NCBI RefSeq assembly: GCF_019925205.1
Contig: NC_083568.1
Location: 23,496,393-23,560,392, forward strand
Source of the DNA: Metopolophium dirhodum
Taxonomy: Eukaryota > Arthropoda > Insecta > Hemiptera > Aphididae
Reading direction: 5' to 3'
DNA length: 64,000 bases
Shown: one piece after another, positions 36,701 to 48,700 of the stretch
Layout: each line of letters starts with the position of its first letter
How positions within the stretch are numbered: the first letter of the stretch is position 1
Notes under the pieces: generated by a model
Seen by the model: only the letters and a program-made list of their open reading frames with translations
Database searches by the model: none
What the model was told of the DNA's origin: nothing
Position numbers and translations under genes: made by a program

Positions 36701-39700
36701 TCCGGACCGGCTGTCTTGTTCTATCAGTGAAACTGCAGTGAATACCATTTTAACGAATAAAGAACGTATTGTGCGTATAAACCTTGTTCGATCATTTAAA
36801 GTCTCGCCCCATCCGCATCAACCCCAGGCTACCATGTCAGTTTCAAAGTTGACCTACTTCTGAATTTGATCTGCGACATATTAGATGAATATTACATGAC
36901 GTGTACAGAGTTAGAGACAACAATGTTTATTGTATATGTTAAGGTGTATGACCGCAGTAGGCGAATGTTGACAGTCACCGGTGTAGGTTGACATATACCA
37001 AAAACCGTAGTGAATGTTGACGAAATTGTCTTAATGCGTTCATACACCGGTGATTGTTGACATTTACAGTCAGTGTTTGGTAAATGTTGACCACACTTGA
37101 AGCAAAATGTATGTAAAAGGTATTTTTGTATTATTTTGTAAAATTATTAAGATGTTATCGCCCAGCCACAATATGCATTGGATACGTTTGGACGTTAGTA
37201 ATGTTATCGCATGAGACAATCCGATTGTCAATCGTTTGCTAGATAATATAATATAAATATACCCTCGTCAGTATATCGACGCGTATTCTAAACCGAGCGC
37301 AACAGTTTAGTGTAATACAACGGGCCTTAGTGTAATATTTTATTAATATTATATTCGAATTAAAACTAATAATGGATAAAAGTATAAAAGATATTTTTTA
37401 TGAAAAGTTTAGTGCACTTTTATTAAAAAAAGGGAAAATAATTGTTTTTATTTAAGCACTGAAAAATATAATAAATATATAAGTGAAATTATAAATGCTA
37501 AAGCAAAAAAAAATAAACAACGAAGTGATTACAGACGATTAAATCGATTTAACGTTATGGATATTATGGGTAATCATAAACTAATCATCCCGTTAAAAGC
37601 AGGTGAAACTAAAATTATTTACTATGTAAAGAACGAAGAACTATACGACATGATGTACGAAGCTCATATAAAAATTGGTCATGGAGGGCGAAAAATACGG
37701 CGTATCATCAAGGTATTAAGAAAACGCCATACGAAGCTATGTTTGGCACTAAAGCACAAAGAGGTCTTTTAACATCTTCTCTTCCACGAAAACAAATAGA
37801 AAAACTAGCGACAGAAGAGGAGTTAGAATACTTCAGTCTATAAGTAAGTATAAATTATAAAATTAAATTAAATATATTAATATGCAGTGACACCTTGTAT
37901 GCATAAAGTATGATCGATATATAGTAACTAAATAAGAATTTTTTTTGACAGCCCATCAAACTGACCCAGAAAATAAAGGAAGTGATGACAATGAAGTAGA
38001 GGAAGAGTCTAACGGTAAAAGCGACGATAATCTTGACAATCAAGCAAATAATGATGAAGATAAGCTCAGCGAAAAAAGTAATGACAAAAACCCGATGAAT
38101 TATTAAGTATGTAATTTAAAATAATAATACCTATTACAATAATAATTCAAACAAATATTTTGTATTTAAAAGACATAAATGAAAGGAAGGAGAATACAAT
38201 TAAGAATAGAGCTTTGGCACTAAATGGACTTCAAACACAAGCAAGTGTAATGCTGCGATCGTCGAACCAAAAATTTCCGTCTGCTCAATTAGGTCTAGGT
38301 GATACTGTTCGAGTGCGTGTTCCAGATATCGATCGAGGGCGTATGGATTACCAAAATATCTTGGCTGTTGTAATGGACGTTGATAATAACTTCTACAAAT
38401 TAGGAACAAAATATGGGATTATCAGTCAGCTGTACACTCGAAATCAATTTGCAGTGTGCAAAGAAAAATTGATATCGTTAAACGACGTTTTATCCGATAA
38501 GACAATGTCTTTGAGACAGGTATCGACAGCTGCTTCCAAAAGTGGTGGCCAAGGTTATGTAAGATGCAATTGTAAAAAAAAATGTAATTGTAAGAATGGG
38601 GGAATACTTTGTAACAGTAAATGCCACGATAGTTTACCGTGTTGTAATAAATAAAACTTAATAAAGCATATACTTATACTACCTAAACTTAAATATTAAA
38701 AAATTAATTTGTTCAACTATATTTATTTTTGAATTTATTAGCTATCTATTTGAATATATAATATTATGTTGTCGTTGTCACACATGTCAACATTCACTAA
38801 ATAACTATTGCGCATGTCAACAAATACTGGTAAATGTCCGCATTGTGAGATATTTGAAATAATTGATAACATTCACCAAAATTATTAGTGAATGTCGACA
38901 TACACCGGTGACTGTTAACATTTACTGCCATGCGGTCATACACCTTAACATATATATTAAATATAATTTAGATAGTTGCGTTGTGCTTTTTTTAAAGTAC
39001 CTAAATTCAGTTTACATTATACTAAAAAAAAAATTAGTTGTAAATAATTAAATTTTAGTAGTGGTCTTTAAACTACGTGTTTATATTATAAATATTTTAT
39101 AGTTAATAACCATAATTTTTATTTTATTCTTGAAGAAACACCAGGTATGTTCTCAGTTTTTGAAAAATTTATTTTGGAGTGTACAGTGGGAGTTTTCATG
39201 TTTTTCATAGGTTCAGACTTCAGATCATAGGTAACCAAGACCCCAATCAGCTGATCGAGTTTCGCTTCTATATAGTTTAATGGTGATACCTAATAGTCGT
39301 ACTATTTTCGTAAAAGTAACATTTCTGATATATTTTCATTTATTACCTATATACGTAATTTTTATGTTGTTTGTAAAATATTTCTATATCTTTAATATAA
39401 CTAGAATATTGTTTATATATGTTTACATTTGTCAAAGCGCTAAGCCCGTACACAAAATAAAAATACTAGAAAATACTAAAATAATATTTTTTTTCCATTA
39501 ATATTCCGTAGGTAATTAATTATTCAATTGGCCAAAAATCCTGAAAATTAATTGAAAGGCTCAAAAAAGTTTTTTATAGTTGTTCAAAAATATTAAATAT
39601 TAAAAGTCACAATTATTTTTAATGTGTTTAAAATTTAAATGTTGACAGAATTCATCAAAATGCAAAAATATTCAAATTATTTTTCATTTGGAAATGTATT

Positions 39701-42700
39701 AAAGTTTTTTATTCCATTGGTAACATTATTCATTTTTATACAAGATTCCCCACATAGTTCTCTACTTTAAAAAAAAAAAAAAGTTTTCGGAAAGTAACGC
39801 TGTAACAACTAAAAAATATCTTTTTATTACACGTTGAACCATCTTGAATTGAACAAAATATGTATTATCAACATAAATTTAAATCACGAAAATGTTTGAC
39901 TTTCGTTGATGGATCTTTGTGAAATTGTACGAAATGAAAATATATTTTGTAAAAAGAAAATATTAGGACATCCCTATACTTTCATAAGGTAACAATATTA
40001 GATAACATTTATTAAATAGTATGTTTATTATTTTATTTCTAGAAGAAAAAAGTACGTGCATTTTTAAATAATTTTTTAATGAGTTTCGTATTTCAATTCA
40101 ATTTATTTAATTCATGTCTCATAATTCATAACCTTTGTAACCATCCTCAAATGTTTCCTCACTGAGTAGCATCATAGGTATAAATCTGTTCAGTTAGGGC
40201 ACTTGTCACCCGATATTGGATTCCACTAGTATTTATTCACCCTCTATATCATGTCGACACTACTGAGTCCATGGGTTCATAAAAAATAAAAATAAACCAA
40301 CATTTTAAAATGTACTATTTATTTTGATAGATTTCAAATTATTCTAATTAACTGCATATGTAAAAAGCGTTTGTATATTTGGTTATCAAACGATTAAGAA
40401 CGCTATACCTTTTGGGCCAAATGATTGTTAACACTAAACATAAAGAAATACCTTACCGCTGACCCAAAAAACCATTATAATTGAAAACGAATTTACATGC
40501 AACGTTGCCATATTATTTATTTAGGTATCAATGTATTCAGTTATGTTTGTTGTATGTATAAATAAAATGTCTGATAAAAATATTCTTGAAAAAAGTCAAT
40601 AGGCGTAATAATTCAATATAAAGTTTTAATTATATTATAATATAATATTTTCTTCGCTCTATATGTATTGACTAACTTTCATTTTTCACTTTAAATATTT
40701 TAATTAACAACTTGCATTTTTATTTTCTATACGCCATTTATATTTATTATGAATGTATAATATTTTGTTTATTTGTTATAATGGTATTTTTTTTTGTTAT
40801 CATGTTCTACCAAGGATTTTTTTAAAATCGTTTCTGTATAAGTTTCAATAATTTACAATGTTTAGTTCAAATTATCATTCAATAACAATTATTAAATTTG
40901 GCAACGTTAGAAAAAAATCAATGAATCGTTATCAATAGTATGACCAAAATTCCGTTCTCAACCGAACCTATCGAGGACAAAAGTATATTACCGGAATATT
41001 TTTGTTATTTTCTATCTAATGTTCTACAGTACCTATGTCCATTTAAAATAATATCACGTTAATGTTTATTATTTATCTTTTTAAAGTTGAAATAGTCCGG
41101 AGTACGTATAAATTCAAAATTATTTATTGTCAAATATTTTTATAACTATTAAGTTTATTTTTCACCATAAAAATTATTAAAACGTTCTTATAATGTTCGA
41201 ATTATACTAAAAGATATATACTGTAAAATAAAATGACAAGTAAAGATTAATCAACTAATCAATATTTTGATTCGTGTAAAGAATACAACATATAATCAAT
41301 AATTTTTCGAGCTAAAAGACCTTCCGTCAACCAACTCACCGAAAAAATTCGTTTCATGCGATATGCCAATAAGTATATTTTCTGGAATTATAACGGAATG
41401 GCAGGGTTTTGAAGATTAGCTCACATAAATTCAATCACATACCTTCATTTTACTTTAACCTTCCCAAAGGTACCAATGAGACCCCATTTTCTACCATAAT
41501 CTATTCTAAAAGTTTATAGTGGCGCTAAGGCTGATGGAAAAAAAACTATTCAAAAACCGTTACTTTCATGACTTTTTTTTTAATTCTTCTATGGATCTCT
41601 TAACGGTTGTAACATAAAATCAGATTTGGTGCATTAAATAATATTGTTAAATGTATGCTAACGGTGTTGTAGGGTAATCGATGATTGTGAAGGACCATCC
41701 GATAGATTTAACTTGTGATTGTATCTACCGAAAAGATTGAAAGAGTCACGGATTGGAATAGCTTGGCTGCGCCTACGAAATTTGTTCCACAGTCACTGTG
41801 CATTTGTTCAACCGGCCCTCGTCTTGAAATGAACTGACATAAGGCCATCAGGAATGTTTCAAACGATAAGTCAGAAGCTAACTCCAAATATATTCCTTTG
41901 TCGTCATACACACAAAAAGGCGAATATAGGCCTGACTTGGCATATTTTGGCGATTCGTGGAAGACTTTTACATTATAGAACCTATATAATCTACGCCTGT
42001 TATCATGAATGGTTTCACCTGCTGTAGGTGACATTTTGGAATATCTCCCATAAATGAAACTGAATTGCGTGGGCGAGTTTTGTAGCACGCTATACAGAGC
42101 CTTAGTCGAGATCTTATGACTTGGCGACCACCGATTATCCAATATAGTTGTGAAATGATTGTATGCAGAGTAGTGGCCCCTGGATGTTTGTTTTGTTTGT
42201 GGAAAATAAGTAAATCGATGCGACCGTGGAAGAAGAATCGGATGCTTCTGTTCGTATGGGATTTTAGCATGCTTCAAGCGACCATCAACACGAATAAGTC
42301 CATGGTCATTAAAAAAAGGGCTGAGGTTAGAGGTTAGTTGAGGAAATATGCGCACATCGATGGTTACCACCAGAATGGTCTTATGTTCTTCAACATTGGT
42401 TCCATCAGCATCCATTTGAATTTTCATTGGTAGCCATGGTGAGGGGTCCTGGAAAAGGAAACTTGGTCCAGTCCACTAAAGGGGGTACTGAAGTAATTCC
42501 GCAGGGTACAGTCCTCGTGATGCAGAATCCACAGGGTTGTCAGCTGTTGGAACATACCTCCATATAGATGGGTGTGTGAATTCTTGCAGTTGACTTGTTC
42601 GATTCACAATGAAAGTTGTCCATCGATGAGGCGATGACTTGATCCAGGCCAGAGTTGTTGAAGAGTCAGTCCAAGCTTGCATACATGTGTAACATAGGTG

Positions 42701-45700
42701 TTAGTATTGTATGTACCGAATGTAACGATTTTGCAGCAAGTAACGCCCCACAAAGTTCCAGTCGTGTAATCGTGACACGTTTTAGTGGAGCTACCTTCGA
42801 TTTTGCCATGATAAGGTAGCAATGAAAGACACAACCTGTGTTGCAACAGAGATAAACTGCAGCGGCATATCCTTTTTCAGAGCTGTCCGAAAAAGAATGC
42901 AGCTCATATGCTGGGTGACCATTTAACGTGATTCGACGAGGAATGTTCAATTCATTTATACAGTTCAGTTCTTTTTGGTATCGTTGTCAAATTGTTAGCG
43001 TTTGTACAGGAATGGGATCATTCTAGCCTAATCCGGATGCCCACAAGGGTTGCATTAGGTGTTTAGCCATGAATGTGACAGGTGACAGGAAATTCAGCGG
43101 ATCAAAAATGCGTGCCAGATTTGATAAGACTGGCCGCTTGGTTGCTATACTGCTCGGAGTCTGACGGATATACGAAAAATGGCCTTGTGTAGGGTTCCAC
43201 GGCATGCCAAGGATCTTAAGCTTCGCATACACGTCGTCATCGAGTAGCACGACATGAGACATTAAGCAATCAGTGGTGGGTACCAACTGCAAGATGCTGG
43301 GTAGGTTGCTAGCACATTTTCTAAGTTTGAATTTTCCTTGAGCACTCAACTGAATTACCTGTTGTTGACAATATAAGGTGTCGTCTTCCGAAATAGCCCC
43401 TGTGAGTATGTCATCAATAAATGTATCGTTCAAGATTGGCTGCGACTGGGAATCCATCTCCTTCAATCTTCCCTAAATGTTGTAACGTACGTAGTGCTTG
43501 ATATGGAGCACAGGAGGTGTCATATGTTACCGTACATGGCCGATATTCATCGATGAGTAAGTCATGGTCAAAACGCCAAAAAATCCGCAAGTTGTGCCGA
43601 TCGGTGTGATGGATTTCGATTTGCCGATACATTTGCTTAATGTCCACAGTAAACAAAAACTTATGTACTCGTGCACGAATCAAAATTTGAGTGATCTTTT
43701 GCTGTAGCTTTCACCCAGTATATAAGCTTTTATTCAAAGACTGACCTGTTGTGGTTTGAGCCGAAGCATCGAAAACCACATGGAGCTTAGTAGTCTAACT
43801 TTTCAGACGTAGAATGCAATGATGAGGTATATAATAACAATAAGGAGTATTCTGATTACCTTTCGGAACCACTTACATATGTTTATTTTCTAGATAGTCC
43901 CTCATAAAGTCTGAATAGTGTTTGTTAAGATTTTGGTCTCGTGATAGTCGATGTTCGAGGCTATGGAACCGTTTGAGAGCTCCATTTTTGGAATCCCCTA
44001 GGATGGGACGTGAATGCTTGAAGGGTAATGCAACACTGAACCGTCCGGATTCCAGGTGTTTGATTGAAGAAGTGAATATTGCTTCAGCTTGGATTTCATC
44101 GGGACTTATATGTTGAACATTAGGTGGTTCTTCCATTTCCCAAATTTTGGTCGGAGAGTGTTCTAACGATAGACTAGAAGTCACTTAAAGAAGTCACCAA
44201 ATTTGACTGTTTTGATGAGACTAGCCCCATAAAAACCCATTCTATGATAGTACCAAAGGCAATTGGTTCTAAAGGTTGACCTGCGATGCGGTTTCCTGTG
44301 AGTAGCGTAGGTGCAACATCAGCCCCCAGTTAAATGTCGATTGGACCAGGAATATTAAATGTTGGCTAAGTCTAGATTCGTCAAGTGAGGCCCCAATGAA
44401 GATATAATATTTAATTGAGGTGTGACGTCTGTAATTTTAGATACAATGATAACGTCGAGAGGAATAAGTGGCTTAGTCTTTCCCACTGGTGACAGCTTGA
44501 TGGAGGTTATACCCGACACCGCATTAACTGACGTGCCTGAGAAGGCATTCACCTGAGCAGAACAGCGAAGCCGCGCCAGTGAAAGACGATCAGCACATTT
44601 CTTCGTAATGAAGCTGACTTGGGATCCAGTGTCCAAGAATGCTCGAAAAGTGTGGCTCTCTAGGTGGGTTGATCAGATGTTAACAATAACGTTGATAATA
44701 GGACAGATCGAGGTATTGTGATAGCTAATAACATTGCGGTTGGGCAAACAGTGGCTGCAGCTCTCATAGCATCCGGTGTAAAATGAAGCAGCGAATGATG
44801 GCGCTTTTGGTAGGATTTGCAAGTGGTTTTTGACACGTTGCAGTTGAATTACCCCAAACAGATGATGCAGAGATTAAGCCGTTTCATTACTTGGAACCGA
44901 TTATTTGGAGTTTCACTGAGAAGGTTTGGACATTGACGTATGGAATGAGTATCTTTGCACATTTCACAGCTTTTGGTAATCGTCTTGGGAGTGCTTGTAG
45001 TTAACACTTTTGGAAACGGTTCAGGTTTTGGATTTGAAGTTGATTTTTGAAATGCCTCTTTTGGTTTGATTGCATTTCCCGCTTGTGTGTGACTATACGA
45101 GTGTACTTCTGCCGATCGGATATGACTACGTAAGAAATCAACGAACTCGCTAATTTTTGGAGAAAAGTTGTCACCAACTGTCAGTTCCTAGTGGAACCTC
45201 AGTTCATAATCCAGATGGTTTTTGAATATGTGAATGAGTATAGGACCCCACTGACGAGTAACAAAAGTCAAATTGTCTTATGTAGCGGTGTGTTCCAAAA
45301 TTATGTTTTTTACGCGTTTATTTAATCGGTATTGTTAAATGTAACGGTATGTGGTGTTAGCAAAGCATCTAGATGGATCCGAGCTAAGTCACGCTTGTTC
45401 CATACCGACTCCGCAGAATTTCCCATACACTTTAATAGTTTTCCAGTGTTAACGTGAGATGTACCACCAAAGAGAGCGCCTCTCCCGTCAATGAAGTCAT
45501 TAGGCATTCAAATTTTTCAACGTCCGACATTTCCGGGGCATGTGAAAGTATTGACAAGAAAAGATCTTCAAACCCTTGCCATTCAGTTATAGCACCGGAA
45601 AAAATCGAGAATGACTGTTTTGGCAATTGGTAGATTGATAAATGTTGAGTTCCACCAAACTGAGTCGTATTATGTTTCTGTGAAGGATCAGGTTACGGAG

Positions 45701-48700
45701 ATAGTGATATCTTATGAAGCTTCGGCATTGCGATTAGGTCATAATATATTGATTCGAATGAATCATCAAACGAAATTGTGCCGGTATTATCCGTGACATC
45801 AACAGGTGCTGTATTTGAACTTAATGCGTGCTCTATGATGTGGATATCGTTATCGACCTCTGTACCTTTCCACCTTTGCTCGTTTGCTGGTACTATTTAC
45901 GTCAGCAAGGTACTCATTTGTTGAGCGAAATAAGTGACTCGGGCCAATGCTCGAATTATTCGAGACTTTGCTTCATATTACAGTTATTCCTCTTGGTTAA
46001 CCATGTAGAAACGTTTAGAGAAATTGACTCTTATGCGATATGACAAGATAAACCCGTAGAATATTTGATAAGGCCTAGGTTAACCTTGTACATCCTGTTC
46101 GAAGGACCAAAACTATGTAGGGTAATCGATGATTGGGAAGGACCATTCGATAGATTGTGTGATTGTATCTACCGAAAAGATTGAAGGAGTCACGGATAGG
46201 CAACCAAAATTGCATGCACGATTAACGTTTCAAAAGCGACAATATGACAACGCCTGCTTCCCAGATATAGGTAATTCAACACACAGTCCATTGATGTGAC
46301 GGTGGGTAGCAATGACGTGACAATGAAAAACAAGGAATCGAAACGCCCCGAAAACGCGAGGAAAGAAGAATACAAGTTATACAATGAGAAAGAGGATTAT
46401 GCAGTTTAAGTTTTTGGAGGGGGGTCTCTCTGTGATCGGATTGGTATGGTGCAATGACCACAGAGCTCACAACACTTGGATATAATCTTACAACTGCGAC
46501 ACGGCACCCAGCAAAAGAAAACCGTACCACTCAAAAAGGTCGCATCGCGACAGCGTAAGAACTGTTCCGGTGCCGATGCTAGTGGGAAAAGAATCGTTGT
46601 GAGTACTCTGGATAACGGATCCTTCAATCTCATCCCGCGGGCGACGTGAGCAGCTCCACTGAAAACCCGACTTTGCTAACGCCCGAACGGTATCAGTGCC
46701 CGTCGAGCTATGTGGCGTGCGTCCGGCCGACGCGCGCGTATACCTCGCGTGCTCGCGCTCGCCGGCCGCGCGTTCGCGACATATGTGGATGGCCTCGCGG
46801 GGGCTGTCGGGAGTAGCGCTTTAGTAGAAGGGGAGGAATTTGACTGGGTCGAATCCAGCGCTCGCCGACGCGGATCAGCGAGACCCAACGATCTACCTCG
46901 TACGAGAGTAGCCGGCGGGGGACCGCCAACCTGGCGCCAGGGCGCCCTGACGTAAACCCGCTGGAGGGACGTGACCGCGTCATTAAGGCGTTTAGTAGCC
47001 GCCCTCGAGAAATATGGCTAAAGGTGTAACAACCCCCGGGGGAATGGTCTTATACTCCCCGTCACACATTGGTTTACAATAATCTTACAACTAACTTATG
47101 CTATGGAAGTATGTCCAGTTGTCACGATATCCATTGAACGATCCAGAGTGTCCACGTTTCAGTGACTGAGGTGGAGGTATATATGGTTGGCCGATCCACA
47201 GCGTATTGCACCCGGACGACCTGGGCGGCCACTCACACAACGCGCAGTGGTTGCTGGCGGACTTACGCTAAAAAGAATGATGCCAATAATGACGCAGATG
47301 ATATTGCAATGATCAACGTACGCTCAATTCTTATTGACTATAGTCAGTCCGGACTATCTAACAGACATGATAGGTATTATAAACGGAACCAAATAAATAA
47401 GTACTTACCAAATCGTAAACGATATATGATTTATTGGTAGTTGTTGTATAAATGATCTGCAGATTCAGTATCCGCGAAACCAGAGAAAATTACAGTGAAT
47501 ATTATGTCATCTTACTGATGACGACAATGATTAAAAATGTAACGTGTATATAAAAATGAATACGAACGAAACTTGGGAGCTGCTTTAGAGCGTCACCAGT
47601 ACTTACACCACAACAATACTACAGTAGTATATTACGAACACTCTTATATCTTGTTGGTTTCGAATTCACTTGCAGTTTCAATTAACATATTTCACCTGAT
47701 AAATAATTTGTTGAATCTATTGATTTTTTAACGTAACGGGTTACTGGCTTATATAATGTTTATGTAGAATGTAGTTAAACCAAAATTAAGTTCAAAATGT
47801 GACAGTAGTTTATTGTTACAGATATACTTTTAAAATGGATTAATAATGGTACGTGAAGAAGTGTGTATTACAAATTAATATTGATTTTCAATAATATAGA
47901 TTACCCACACGGGTCTCTAAGTTGCATATTATAAATAAATTTTTACTTAAAGTGACTGACTTTCAACTTTCAAGACACGACTAAACACGGTTTACGGCTT
48001 TACGCTATGACTCGTAATAGCACTAAATCGGCCGCAAGCTGATTGTACATTTGAGTACTGACTTACACTAATGATGACTGTCTTGCTATTGATATTCCGA
48101 CTTTTTCTTTGAAACATTTGACTTTAAATTTTTTTTACATACAAAAAAGCGCTGGACAGACATCACTGGCTTATTTGCACGCAATTCGACTTTCGTTGGT
48201 GATATCTGATAACTATAGATAATCCGATACAGCTATGGATATCTGTACATACAAAAAAGCACCAAAACGATGGCATATTGTATCCAATACACCGTCGGTG
48301 GGCTGCCCAATTATTGTTTATCTCTTTACATCAGTAATTAATAATGACTGATAGCAAGACCTTCAAACAGGGGTTTCGATTCTTTTTGGCTTATAAAAAA
48401 TCACCGGAAAGGCAACGGGGGTACCGTATCCGGCCAGCTCAGATATCTATTTACTATTTAGGTACACCGGTAATGACTGATAAATAAACACTCTATTATA
48501 AAGCAACTGACTTAACACTTTTTTTAGAAAGAAAAAATAAGGAAGGTCAAATATAATTCAAACGACCTTGTCTTTACCGGTATTCACGGTTAGCAAGTTA
48601 AACGGGGTCCCCTTTATGGTACAGCAAAGCCAGGTTGGACAGCTAACATATTAAGTCCATAAAAAGTCAAAATAAATATTATTTATTTTTACTTACTTTT

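Larger units (their letters stand above)
20230..39170 (+). repeat. Microexon cassette, copy 3
   Basis: Holds exons 15-20. After removal of the 9.7-kb LTR element, the RTE-like LINE, the solo LTR and the Ginger-like element, its introns align in order with copy 2. It has one 12-nt exon where copy 2 has two (exons 8 and 9). Confidence 0.8.
41668..47066 (-). mobile_element. BEL/Pao retrotransposon, decayed, 3' end deleted
   Basis: Reading right to left: 5' LTR (46116-47066), primer site TTTGGTCCTTCGAACAGG next to it, gag, zinc-knuckle region, protease, RT, RNase H and integrase. At 41668-41752 the integrase frame runs into about 84 bp that repeat the inner end of the 5' LTR (46116-46196), so a deletion removed the integrase C-terminus and most of the 3' LTR. 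No matching target duplication was found. Lies between microexons 22 and 23, antisense to the host gene. Confidence 0.75.

Noticed and set aside
46676..46983. Overlapping GC-rich ORFs on both strands
   Set aside because: They lie in the putative BEL/Pao LTR, overlap each other on opposite strands and match nothing recognisable.
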